Below are positions 17,598 through 26,698 of a stretch of 64,000 bases of DNA, in pieces (within the stretch, counting starts at the first letter, position 1; the number at the start of each line of letters is the position of its first letter). Both the position numbers and the translations under genes were made by a program. Source of the stretch: ZC4RG29 sp964521255 (GTDB lineage: Bacteria > Bacteroidota > Bacteroidia > Cytophagales > Cyclobacteriaceae). Below the pieces are notes generated by a model, which made no database searches, was not told the origin of the DNA, and was given only the letters and a program-made list of their open reading frames with translations. The stretch is taken from the NCBI GenBank assembly GCA_964521255.1, contig CAZFRM010000005.1, positions 134,972 to 198,971 of the forward strand, in the 5' to 3' direction.

Positions 17598-17684
17598 TGG
17601 GAGTGAGTTTGGGTTTGAGTGTTTTGCGTTGAATTAAAAGGTGAATTAAAGGTTAAGTGAATTTGTTTAAAAAGCATTCAACCA

Positions 17685-19130
17685 TTAATAAACTTCAACA
17701 TTTGAAATTAACGGGCAAGCCCTGGCGTCATCAATTGAAATGCGAACTTTTGATGTAGTTACCGGATCGAGCTTAACGATTCTTTTGTAGCCTACAGTTG
17801 TTCCATCAGCAACTTCTTGCCACTCATCGTTCTGCCAAACATCAATATGAAAAGATTTCACACGCTGGCCAAGACGAATATATTCCTGCAGCAAAACATA
17901 ACTTACTTTCTTCTCACCGCCAAAATCAATTTCCAGGTTTGCTTTTGTAACATTATCATCCGTTGCCCAGTATGTTTTTCTCTTACCATCCGTTGCCTTC
18001 TCCGGGGAATAACTTTTATCATCACCCCTGTACTCACTTGCACTAACTTTTCCACCCTTAGCCAGGTTAGTGGAAAATGTTTCATCCAGTAGTTTCCGAA
18101 AGCCCTTTAATGATTCAACATCTATTTCGTGAATGAGTCCACGGCGATCCGGAGGAACATTTAGTAACAAGGTTGATCCACGACCAACAGACGTGAGATA
18201 AATATCAAAAAGCTGTTCCGGTGTTTTTACTAATACATTTTCTTTCTCATGATAAAACCATCCCGGACGAATCGATACGTCCACTTCAGCCGGTATCCAG
18301 TGCGTTCCTTTTTCTGATCCTGTTTGTAACAAATTTTCTATGCCTCCCTTGCCGGCATGCAATGTATCCGGTGTGATCATGTTCCAGTTTGTTTCTCCTG
18401 CAATGCCTCTTTCATTTCCAACCCAACGCACTCCCGGGCCGGCATCACTGAAAAATATTATATCAGGTTCTATCTCACGCACAATGTTCATAGTCACCGG
18501 CCAATCATAATATGTTGATCCGTCAATTCGCCTTTTTTCATTTGCTCCTCCATAATAACCATCACCACCATTCGCTCCATCAAACCACATTTCGAATACA
18601 GGTCCATAGGTTGTGAAAAGTTCTTTCAATTGATTTCGGTAATATTCAAGGTATGCTGGTCGTCCATACTCGGCATGATTCCTGTCCCACGGTGATAAGT
18701 AAACACCAAACTTCAATCCATGACGCTTGCAGGCTTCAGACAATTCCTTTACTATATCACCTTTTCCATTTTTATATGGACTACTTTTTACAGAATGCTG
18801 TGTGTACTCACTGGGCCACAAACAAAAACCATCATGATGCTTGCAGGTGAGAATGATTCCTTTGAAACCTGCATCTTTCAAAATGCTTACCCATTGATCA
18901 GGGTCTGCCTTTGTGGGATTGAAAACCGTCGGGCTCTCGTTTCCAAACCCCCATTCCAAATCGGTAAATGTATTTGTTGTGAAATGAATAAAGGCATTCA
19001 TCTCCATCTCATGCCAGGCGAGCTGAGCCTCTGATGGAATGGGATGCAAAGGTGAAGGGTCTTCAACATGCAGCCGGGAACAACTCCACAGAAATAAGAA
19101 TACCCACATTAGCTTTACACAGTCTTTCAT
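17685..19130 (-). CDS. Alpha-L-fucosidase, GH29, lipoprotein with C-terminal F5/8-like domain
   Basis: About 481 aa from ATG at 19130 (MKDCVKLMWVFLFLWSC, lipobox LWSC). GH29 hallmarks: NAFIHFTTNTFTDLEWG, GIILTCKHHDGFCLWPS, GVYLSPWDRN and nucleophile region FEMWFDGANG (Asp). The active-site architecture resembles GH29 subfamily B (alpha-1,3/1,4-fucosidases), which is an inference. Residues about 350-480 form a beta-sandwich of the F5/8 type C kind (ATDGKRKTYWATDD, VKSFHIDV). Surface hydrolysis of fucosylated glycans. Confidence 0.9.
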   Translation of the reverse strand: MKDCVKLMWVFLFLWSCSRLHVEDPSPLHPIPSEAQLAWHEMEMNAFIHFTTNTFTDLEWGFGNESPTVFNPTKADPDQWVSILKDAGFKGIILTCKHHDGFCLWPSEYTQHSVKSSPYKNGKGDIVKELSEACKRHGLKFGVYLSPWDRNHAEYGRPAYLEYYRNQLKELFTTYGPVFEMWFDGANGGDGYYGGANEKRRIDGSTYYDWPVTMNIVREIEPDIIFFSDAGPGVRWVGNERGIAGETNWNMITPDTLHAGKGGIENLLQTGSEKGTHWIPAEVDVSIRPGWFYHEKENVLVKTPEQLFDIYLTSVGRGSTLLLNVPPDRRGLIHEIDVESLKGFRKLLDETFSTNLAKGGKVSASEYRGDDKSYSPEKATDGKRKTYWATDDNVTKANLEIDFGGEKKVSYVLLQEYIRLGQRVKSFHIDVWQNDEWQEVADGTTVGYKRIVKLDPVTTSKVRISIDDARACPLISNVEVY

Positions 19131-19290
19131 AAAGAAAATTTTTTCATCAAGAGTACTGAAGAAAGCTACCATTTTAATTATAGAGGCACAAATAGATTTA
19201 CCGGCTGTACAATTGGAGAGAATTAATCTGTTCAGAATTCAATCTTTCAATTTTTATTCTATATTTTTCCGTCATTAACCTAAGCGCACT

Positions 19291-22200
19291 ATGAAAAGAA
19301 TTTTACCTTTCATCGGTATAAAGATTTTATTTCTGATTTGTACCTATCATGAGAGCGATGGTCAGGAGACGTTTCCAAGAAATGATGTTAAAGACCTAAG
19401 ACCCGGACAATACGCCTTCACCAATGCTACGATTGTCATCGACCATCAAACAACCATCGAGAAGGCCACCCTATTGATCAAGCGTGGCAAGATTGAACAA
19501 GTCGGCAGCAGTGTTACAATTCCAAAGGGTTACAATACTATTGATGCGACGGGCCTGTACATTTATCCATCGCTGATTGATATGTATACAAGTTATGGAT
19601 TGACACCAGTGACTCGCCCTCCTGCCACAAGTCCATGGGCCAGCGTTGAGCAAATAGAATCAAAAAATAGTGGAGCCTTTAATGCTAACCAGGCTATCCG
19701 TTCTCACTATAATGCAGCAGAAGAATTTACGGTTAACACGAAAAATGCGGATGATCTTCGGAAGATTGGTTTTGGTTCTGTACTCACGTTCAAAGCGGAC
19801 GGACTGGCAAGAGGAACCGGCGCCTTTGTTACGTTAGGTGAGGCGCTCAGCAACAAGGTTATCCTGCAACAAAAAGCTTCTGCACATTATTCGTTTAACA
19901 AAGGAACTTCCACGCAAACATATCCTGTCTCGTTGATGGGTTCAATCGCTGTGTTACGTCAAACCTTTCTCGATGCTGCGTGGTATGCAAGTCAAAATCC
20001 TCGTCCCTTTACAGACCAATCCTTAGAGGCGTGGATACAAACACAACAATTGCCACAGGTAATTGAAGGAGATAACTGGATGGATGTGCTGCGCGCTGAC
20101 AAACTGGGTGACGAGTTTGGTGTACAATACATTATCAGGGGAAGTGGCGATGAATACAAACGCATTGCTGAAATTAAATCTACAAATGCTTCTTTGATTG
20201 TGCCCGTAAATTATCCTGACGCCTACGATGTTGATGATCCTTTCGATGCACTTCGTGTTTCATTGGCAGATATGAAACATTGGGAGCTGGCACCGGCAAA
20301 TCTCGCTGCATTGGAAAAAGCAGGAATAAGCTTTGCTATTACAGCGAATGGTTTGACAAAAGTTTCCGACTTCATGCCCAACCTCATCAAAGCCATTGAA
20401 AACGGACTGAGTGAAGGCGCTGCATTAAAAGCGCTTACGGAAACGCCGGCGAAACTCTTAAAGGTTAATACTATAGTAGGAAGTCTGAAGAACGGATTAA
20501 CAGCAAACTTTATTATCACTTCAGGAAAGTTGTTTGACGAAAAAACAAAAGTGTTGCAAAACTGGATTCAGGGCGAACCCGCTTACATCAATACTTTACC
20601 TACGCACGATTTCAAGGGGATTTACAATCTTATGCTTAACGATACAACTTATCAATTAGAAGTGAGCGGCGAGATCGGGAGTCAGAAGGCAAAAATCAAA
20701 ATAACTGATTCTACTTCACATGAAGTCACTTCAAAGTTTGAAGATGAACTCGTCACACTAAATTTTAAATCGCTTAAGGATAGCATCGGAAGCATCAGAC
20801 TGTCAGGATGGAGAGTGGATAACGGCTGGAAAGGAAAAGGCCAGCTTACGAATGGTGCGTGGATCAATTGGCAAGCCGCACGCACCGGTGACCTTCCTGA
20901 TTCTGCCGATGTAAAAAAAGAAGATAAAAAAAAGAAAGAGTTGGGTAAAGTTATTTATCCGTTTGTTGCCCATGGCACGTCAACCTTGCCCCCAACTGAG
21001 ACATTACTCATTCGAAATGCAACGGTGTGGACAAACGAAGCAGAAGGCATACTCCAGCAAACTGATGTATTGCTGAAAGATGGGAAGATAATTAAGATCG
21101 GAAAAAACATTACTGACAATTCAGCGCGATCAATTGATGGCAGCGGCAAACATCTGACCGCCGGCATTATTGATGAACATTCACACATTGCTGCTGCAAG
21201 TATTAATGATCTGGCAGCGAACTCAGGGATGGTGCGTATTGGTGATGTTCTCAATGTTGAAGATATTAACATCTACCGGGCCCTTGCCGGTGGTGTGGTG
21301 GCCGTTCAGGTACTGCATGGTTCGGCGAATCCCATAGGGGGTCAGTCAGCGCTCATCAAATTACGATGGGGTGAATCACCAGAGAAGATGAAGATTCAGG
21401 GTGCAGATCCGTTCATCAAATTTGCACTGGGGGAAAATGTGAAACGCAGCTACAACCCAAACTCCATTCGCTACCCGCTCACCCGAATGGGTGTTGAACA
21501 AGTTTACATGGACGCTTTTACCAATGCAAGAGAGTACGAAAAGAAATGGATCGCGTATAACAACCTGCCAGCGAAAGAAAAAACACTTGCTGTCAAACCC
21601 AGGAGAGACCTTGTAAATGAAACGATGGTTGAGATTCTGAACAAGAAGCGATTTATTTCCTGTCATTCGTATGTTCAATCAGAAATCAACATGCTAATGA
21701 AAGTAGCCGATCAGTTCAACTTCAGGATAAATACATTCACGCATATACTTGAAGGATATAAAGTGGCCGATAAGATGAAAGAACACGGCGTTGCTGCCTC
21801 TACATTTTCTGACTGGTGGAGCTATAAGTGGGAAGTGCGGTATGCGATTCCTTACAATGCCACTATACTTAACAAAGTGGGGGTCGTTACAGCAATAAAT
21901 TCCGATGATGCTGAAATGGGACGACGGCTTAACCAGGAAGCCGCCAAATCAATAAAGTACGGAGGCATGTCAGAGATAGAAGCGCTAAAAATGGTTACTC
22001 TTAATCCAGCCAAAATGCTGCACCTCGATCAACAAATGGGAAGCATAAAAGTTGGTAAGTCTGCGGATGTTGTTTTGTGGTCAGACCATCCGTTATCCGT
22101 CATGGCCAGGCCCGAAAAAACGATCATCGATGGAAAAGTTTATTTTGACATTGAACAAGATAAACAACGTAACCAGGAAATAGAATTGGAACGGGCACGC

Positions 22201-22323
22201 ATCATACAAAAGATGAAAGATGCCAAAAAGAAGGGTTCATCAACACAGCCTGCTGCATCAACCAAAAATGTGGCATTACATTGTGAAGATGTTATTGGTT
22301 ATATGACGGAGATGGAACAATAA
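19291..22323 (+). CDS. Large periplasmic amidohydrolase with two tandem amidohydrolase domains
   Basis: 1010 aa with an N-terminal signal-like segment (ILPFIGIKILFLICTYHESDGQ). Domain 1 (about 50-430) has the amidohydrolase beta-sandwich start (ATIVIDHQTTIEKATLLIKRGKIEQVG) but lacks the HxH site. Domain 2 (about 565-960) has DEHSHI (metal His pair), FTHILEGYK and INSDDAE, so it is the likely catalytic unit. This arrangement occurs in imidazolonepropionase/dipeptidase-like proteins of Bacteroidota. The next gene encodes a shorter relative 180 bp downstream and is probably in the same operon. Confidence 0.85.
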   Translation: MKRILPFIGIKILFLICTYHESDGQETFPRNDVKDLRPGQYAFTNATIVIDHQTTIEKATLLIKRGKIEQVGSSVTIPKGYNTIDATGLYIYPSLIDMYTSYGLTPVTRPPATSPWASVEQIESKNSGAFNANQAIRSHYNAAEEFTVNTKNADDLRKIGFGSVLTFKADGLARGTGAFVTLGEALSNKVILQQKASAHYSFNKGTSTQTYPVSLMGSIAVLRQTFLDAAWYASQNPRPFTDQSLEAWIQTQQLPQVIEGDNWMDVLRADKLGDEFGVQYIIRGSGDEYKRIAEIKSTNASLIVPVNYPDAYDVDDPFDALRVSLADMKHWELAPANLAALEKAGISFAITANGLTKVSDFMPNLIKAIENGLSEGAALKALTETPAKLLKVNTIVGSLKNGLTANFIITSGKLFDEKTKVLQNWIQGEPAYINTLPTHDFKGIYNLMLNDTTYQLEVSGEIGSQKAKIKITDSTSHEVTSKFEDELVTLNFKSLKDSIGSIRLSGWRVDNGWKGKGQLTNGAWINWQAARTGDLPDSADVKKEDKKKKELGKVIYPFVAHGTSTLPPTETLLIRNATVWTNEAEGILQQTDVLLKDGKIIKIGKNITDNSARSIDGSGKHLTAGIIDEHSHIAAASINDLAANSGMVRIGDVLNVEDINIYRALAGGVVAVQVLHGSANPIGGQSALIKLRWGESPEKMKIQGADPFIKFALGENVKRSYNPNSIRYPLTRMGVEQVYMDAFTNAREYEKKWIAYNNLPAKEKTLAVKPRRDLVNETMVEILNKKRFISCHSYVQSEINMLMKVADQFNFRINTFTHILEGYKVADKMKEHGVAASTFSDWWSYKWEVRYAIPYNATILNKVGVVTAINSDDAEMGRRLNQEAAKSIKYGGMSEIEALKMVTLNPAKMLHLDQQMGSIKVGKSADVVLWSDHPLSVMARPEKTIIDGKVYFDIEQDKQRNQEIELERARIIQKMKDAKKKGSSTQPAASTKNVALHCEDVIGYMTEMEQ

Positions 22324-22350
22324 AAGAATACTATTATGAAAAAGAATCAT

Positions 22351-22508
22351 TGTTGTCCGACTAAAATGGAGCATTCATTTCAATCCCTTGATTTTCTTGA
22401 TGTTTCTTTATCTGGCCTCACTCCTACCTCTCTCCGAAGGAGAGAGACTATGGAATCAAGAAAATCAAGGGATTACGTAGGTGTTCGTTTTTTTAGTCGG
22501 ACATTCGT
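22351..22508. mobile_element. Fold-back MITE copy B, inserted at the start of an amidohydrolase gene
   Basis: Near-identical to copy A (15811-15968), same ends and core. Flanking direct repeats of 11-12 bp (TGAAAAAGAAT at 22337-22347 and 22508-22518) come from duplication of the host gene's first codons, ATGAAAAAGAAT. The element keeps the reading frame open across its whole length. Confidence 0.85.
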
Positions 22509-23808
22509 GAAAAAGAATATATACTTACTTATAATCCTGCTGGCATCAATAACAACTTTTGGTCAACGGCCTGTACCGGCAAAACCTCAAAGTAAACCGG
22601 TCGCACTTATTGGAGGTATTGCTCACATTGGTAATGGCAATGTAATTCAAAATTCCATCATCACTTTTGACAAGGGTAAACTTATCGTGGTTGCTGATGC
22701 TACAACTACCAAGATTGATTTGACAGGTTATGAACAAATTAATGTTGAAGGGAAACATATTTATCCCGGTTTCATACTACCCAACTCACAACTGGGGCTT
22801 GCAGAAGTAAGCTCGATAGGCGCTATGAACGATTACAGAGAACACGGCCAGATAAATCCGAGTGTGCGTTCGGTGATTTCATACAATACCGATTCAGAAT
22901 TAATCCCTACGATGCGCTTTAACGGTGTGCTATTGGCTGAAGCAACTCCAACCGGTGGATTAATTTCGGGCTCGTCATCCGTGATGGAAATGGAAGGATG
23001 GAATTGGGAAGATGCTCTTCACACTGCGGACATTGGGATACATTTGAACTGGCCTTCCAAAATAGTAAGCGAGTTTGATGTCACCACATTCAAAATCAAG
23101 GAAGTACCCAGTAAGACATACGATAAAGAGATACAGCTCCTTTCGTCTTTCTTTACAGATGCGTTAGGTTATGGAAATCAGCCTTCAAAAGAAATCAATC
23201 TAAAACTTGAGTCCATGCAGGGAGTTTTTGATGGCAAAAAAGTTTTGTTCATTCACGCTAAAGAACCGAAAGAAATCATAGCATCCATAAGTTTTGCAAA
23301 AGCTCACAATGTTAAACGCATCACATTGATCAGCGGACCCTCTGCCTATTACGTAGCCGACTTTCTAAGGGAGAATGCTGTACCGGTTATATTGCCCAAA
23401 ACACACAATCTACCGGATAGACCGGATGATGACATCGACATGCCTTACAAATTACCATTTCTTTTAAGTCAGGCGGGTGTTGCTGTTTCGTTGTCAAGTA
23501 CAGGAATGTTGAACCTGTCACGTAACCTGGGCTTCTATGCCGGAACAGCAGCAGCGTATGGCATGAGCAAAGAAGATGCGTTGAAAACTATTACATTAAA
23601 TACTGCCAAAGCTTTGGGAATCGACAATCGGGTTGGCTCACTTGAAGTTGGAAAAGACGCAACACTTTTTGTTTCAACCGGTGATGCACTGGATTGCAAG
23701 ACGAATATTCTTACGCATGCATTTATCAGTGGCAAGCTTGTAACCTTACCAGGTAATCAACAGGAATTGTTTGAGCGATATTTGGAGAAGTATGGAATTG
23801 AAGAATGA
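22507..23808 (+). CDS. Periplasmic amidohydrolase-like protein with MITE-altered start
   Basis: 433 aa if translated from GTG at 22507, giving a normal signal peptide (VKKNIYLLIILLASITTFGQ). From the original ATG at 22336 the frame stays open through the inserted element and would add 57 residues that hide the signal. The body matches the non-catalytic amidohydrolase domain (GGIAHIGNGNVIQNSIITFD, GKHIYPGFILPNSQLGLAEV, LTLNTAKALGI, VGSLEVGKDATLFV) and lacks HxH, like domain 1 of the preceding 1010-aa protein. It may be a partner subunit of that enzyme. Expression depends on the GTG and a new ribosome-binding site inside the element. Confidence 0.75.
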   Translation: MKKNIYLLIILLASITTFGQRPVPAKPQSKPVALIGGIAHIGNGNVIQNSIITFDKGKLIVVADATTTKIDLTGYEQINVEGKHIYPGFILPNSQLGLAEVSSIGAMNDYREHGQINPSVRSVISYNTDSELIPTMRFNGVLLAEATPTGGLISGSSSVMEMEGWNWEDALHTADIGIHLNWPSKIVSEFDVTTFKIKEVPSKTYDKEIQLLSSFFTDALGYGNQPSKEINLKLESMQGVFDGKKVLFIHAKEPKEIIASISFAKAHNVKRITLISGPSAYYVADFLRENAVPVILPKTHNLPDRPDDDIDMPYKLPFLLSQAGVAVSLSSTGMLNLSRNLGFYAGTAAAYGMSKEDALKTITLNTAKALGIDNRVGSLEVGKDATLFVSTGDALDCKTNILTHAFISGKLVTLPGNQQELFERYLEKYGIEE

Positions 23809-23825
23809 TCAGTATGCCCACTGAT

Positions 23826-24602
23826 TCATCGATACTCCATTATCTCAATCTTCCTGAAATCAATGGGATGACTATTCGACTGCAATGAAATGTAACCTCC
23901 CTTTACTTTATCATCATCTCCTGCAATGAAGGTTTTGGCAATCTCATTCTTCGGATCGTAACGAGGATTTTCATAACTCAAAATTTCTTCACCATTAACA
24001 AAGTGCTTTATCTTTCCGTCACGCACATCGATCTCCAATGTTACCCACTGGTCACCGTGAAAGGTGCGCTTCACAAAAGGTTGCGTACAATAGGATTCAT
24101 TTTGCTTACCATTAACATCTACAAACATTCCATTGGCACATATCTCACCAACAGGCCGCTCATCCTTACCGTTACCGCCGTGAAGATTATATTCAAGACA
24201 AATTGGAAAGTTCTGTTTTAATCCAATCGTCTTTGGGTCCTGCCCATGAAACTGCACACCACTATCGCGATAACCCCAGGAAGGAGCGCCTGGAGCTGTC
24301 TCACCAACAAACCGGTATTCTACCTTTAACCGGTAATTTGAAAACGGTTTGTTGTAATGCAAGGCGCCAAATGTGTTATCGAAATTTCCATAATGATCAT
24401 ATCGAACGCTAAGTATCCCATCCTCCACACGAAAAGTGTTGACGTAATTTTCACCCAGCGGATAACCGGATATTTTCATCGTCCACCCTTTCAGATTTTT
24501 CCCGTTGAAAAGTTTTACCCACTTTTCTTTTTTCAACGTGCTACCGGAAAAAGACATGAGAAGGAAAGGAACAAGAAACAGTAATAAGCTTTTGTTTTTC
24601 AT
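23826..24602 (-). CDS. DUF1080 (3-keto-disaccharide hydrolase-like) secreted protein
   Basis: 258 aa with signal peptide MKNKSLLLFLVPFLLMSFSG. FNGKNLKGWTMK, WGYRDSGVQFHG and the C-terminal GGYISLQSNSHPIDFRKIEI are DUF1080 signatures (concanavalin-like fold). Members include 3-keto-glycoside hydrolases. Ends convergently with the amidohydrolase gene. Confidence 0.88.
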   Translation of the reverse strand: MKNKSLLLFLVPFLLMSFSGSTLKKEKWVKLFNGKNLKGWTMKISGYPLGENYVNTFRVEDGILSVRYDHYGNFDNTFGALHYNKPFSNYRLKVEYRFVGETAPGAPSWGYRDSGVQFHGQDPKTIGLKQNFPICLEYNLHGGNGKDERPVGEICANGMFVDVNGKQNESYCTQPFVKRTFHGDQWVTLEIDVRDGKIKHFVNGEEILSYENPRYDPKNEIAKTFIAGDDDKVKGGYISLQSNSHPIDFRKIEIMEYR

Positions 24603-24619
24603 AAGTCAAAATTGAAGTC

Positions 24620-24717
24620 TTAACCCCCTGCCCCCTAAAGGGGGAATTGTTCTGCAACACTAACAAAAAATTTTATTTCCTTCTCCTCAAGTCCCCTTTA
24701 AGGGATTTAGGGGTCAA
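24620..24717. repeat. Imperfect inverted repeat E that supplies a stop codon
   Basis: Arms TTAACCCCCTGCCCCCTAAA (from 24620) and complement of GGGATTTAGGGGTCAA (to 24717) pair imperfectly. The right arm includes the last codons and TAA of the esterase gene that ends at 24707. A fold-back element between the esterase and DUF1080 genes. Confidence 0.6.
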
Positions 24718-26602
24718 CCTTTATATACACCTTTCCCCATGTCACCTTTCTTTCAATAGGCATAAAACTTTTTGTATCGTAGCTGGCAAGCAATTCAATG
24801 ATATGTCCCTTCGGGCATTGATCACTTATTTTAATTACAGAACTTAAGGTAAACCCATCCGGCCATTTTGCCGGCAATACCTCATCAATCAATTGCTCCT
24901 TGTCAATATCTACATATGGATCATCCGTGTAAAGTCTCAACCGGTGCTTTCCTGAATAGATCATAATTGATTCTCCGGCAGAAACTTTTCCGTTGGCGTT
25001 TCCTCTTCCATAGACTTTATCTTTTACTTGTATTCCATCATCTACACGAATGCTATCCAATTCAGGAACATCAAAAAAAACAGGAACGACAAATTCATCG
25101 CGGTAGGTTTGTGTATTGAGCTTCATTTTCAAGTTGAACTTGATCCACGCAGGCTCTCCATGAGCTGGTGGCTTTGTGGAAGTGGTGATGTTAAACGGTG
25201 GTGTTGTGATGATTCGTTTATCCGGATAAATGTTGACTGGCACTATCTTATTGGTTACTATAATTGAACTGTCTCGTGTTGTTAATTCCAATTCAGCTTT
25301 CTGCGTTTTAGAAACATCAGCACCACGATTGAGAATGGTAAATACAAGTTTATTTTCCTTTCCCGGGCGAAGGTAACGTAGGTTTTTTCCAAGATCATAA
25401 TCAATCATCACAAGATCAGGTGCGTCACCTTCTTTGTAGATACCAAATTCAGTATTGTCGTTAGCATGGAGTGTTACCTTTCCTGTTTTATCACTCATCA
25501 CACTTGTCTCCGATATTTTCTTATCCGGAAAAGAATATTTAATCACATTATATTTTGTTGCCGGCTGATAAATTGGATCCGTTGAAATTTCTGTAGTCAA
25601 CTTTGGAACAGGTGGCCCATCCGGTAACCACTTCCTGCTATGAATACCAAAACCACTTTTCGAAACATTCTTTAAATACACGAAGCCAGGTTCTTGCTTG
25701 TTACTTTTTACATGATATCCCCAAACATCAAACTCAGGATATAAATCATAGTGCCACCATCGATCAGGTTTAAGTAATGGATCATGAAAAGCATCAACAA
25801 CAAATTTCATAGCGCGCTCAAATACTTCCGTCTTCCCCGGAAGATCAACCATGTGTCCTCCTTTGAATTGCCAGTAATCGTATGACAATCCTCCCTCCCA
25901 TCGCGCGCCTTTATCCACTTCTTCATTCAAATACACAAGTTCATCGTGTGTACTGTTATGCATCCTGATTTTTACGCCTTCAAGATTTTTAAAAGTATAA
26001 CGCAAGGGATAAAGTGTATGGTTTTGCGGATAGCCGATAAAGAACTCAGGACTTCCCGTCATGCCGACAGCAGCACAAACCTTATCAGGATATTTTCCAG
26101 CGAGGTAATATGACAGTATTCCACCCATGCTGAAGCCAATAATGCCACGATGCGTTCTATCGGTAAATGTTCTGTACGTTGAATCGATATGACTGATCAG
26201 TTCAGGAAAATAATCTTTCATCTGAATTTCATACTTCACATTTTCGTGATTGCCGATATTGTATGGACGAGGCTCACTTTCTTCCATGTTCCCATCCCAC
26301 ATGACAAGAATCACATTATACTTATCAACAAGATCCCTGATCATTTCATACTCAAGCTTTGCGTTATCATCTTTGAAATGCCGCCCACCCCAACCGTGAA
26401 AGAAATAAATTACAGGATATCGCTCCTTTGTTTTATCATAACCTTTCGGAAGATACAAGCGATAATATTTTTCCCGTCCGAAAACTTTGCTGAAGTGCTT
26501 AACATCTGCATAGGGTGTCACTTCCTGCTGCGCCCGCCCTGTAATAGAAAAGCCAGTCAACAAAATAATCAGGCAGAGGAAGAGCTTGTAATATGTATTC
26601 AT
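24707..26602 (-). CDS. Secreted esterase (alpha/beta hydrolase, esterase-D-like) with C-terminal extension
   Basis: 631 aa, signal peptide to about residue 24. The N-terminal 270 residues are an alpha/beta hydrolase: YFFHGWGG oxyanion loop, nucleophile Ser in IGFSMGGIL, acid in THDEL, His in KGGHMVD. The C-terminal about 350 residues are beta-rich and of unknown role. Related proteins release ester decorations from plant or algal polysaccharides. The C-terminal VDP and stop codon lie in inverted repeat E, so the natural end may have been replaced. In a same-strand run with the enolase-superfamily gene. Confidence 0.8.
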   Translation of the reverse strand: MNTYYKLFLCLIILLTGFSITGRAQQEVTPYADVKHFSKVFGREKYYRLYLPKGYDKTKERYPVIYFFHGWGGRHFKDDNAKLEYEMIRDLVDKYNVILVMWDGNMEESEPRPYNIGNHENVKYEIQMKDYFPELISHIDSTYRTFTDRTHRGIIGFSMGGILSYYLAGKYPDKVCAAVGMTGSPEFFIGYPQNHTLYPLRYTFKNLEGVKIRMHNSTHDELVYLNEEVDKGARWEGGLSYDYWQFKGGHMVDLPGKTEVFERAMKFVVDAFHDPLLKPDRWWHYDLYPEFDVWGYHVKSNKQEPGFVYLKNVSKSGFGIHSRKWLPDGPPVPKLTTEISTDPIYQPATKYNVIKYSFPDKKISETSVMSDKTGKVTLHANDNTEFGIYKEGDAPDLVMIDYDLGKNLRYLRPGKENKLVFTILNRGADVSKTQKAELELTTRDSSIIVTNKIVPVNIYPDKRIITTPPFNITTSTKPPAHGEPAWIKFNLKMKLNTQTYRDEFVVPVFFDVPELDSIRVDDGIQVKDKVYGRGNANGKVSAGESIMIYSGKHRLRLYTDDPYVDIDKEQLIDEVLPAKWPDGFTLSSVIKISDQCPKGHIIELLASYDTKSFMPIERKVTWGKVYIKVDP

Positions 26603-26620
26603 AAGTATTCTTATTTTTTC

Positions 26621-26692
26621 TCCCGCAGATTTCGCAGATATACGCAGATTTGAAATTTGGTTTATCTGCGTAAATCAGCGTTATCTGCGGGA
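26621..26692. repeat. Inverted repeat of TCTGCG units
   Basis: TCCCGCAGAT at 26621 pairs with ATCTGCGGGA ending at 26692. ACGCAGATTT and TTTATCTGCGT pair inside. Located between the dehydratase and esterase genes. A repeat of this type recurs in many Bacteroidota genomes (general knowledge, not checked here). It could also act as a transcript hairpin. Confidence 0.6.
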
Positions 26693-26698
26693 ACAAAC

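Noticed and set aside
17440..17600. C-rich inverted repeat as a riboswitch
   Set aside because: The strong long-arm symmetry and similar fold-backs elsewhere fit an inserted element; no downstream gene in the right orientation would be controlled.
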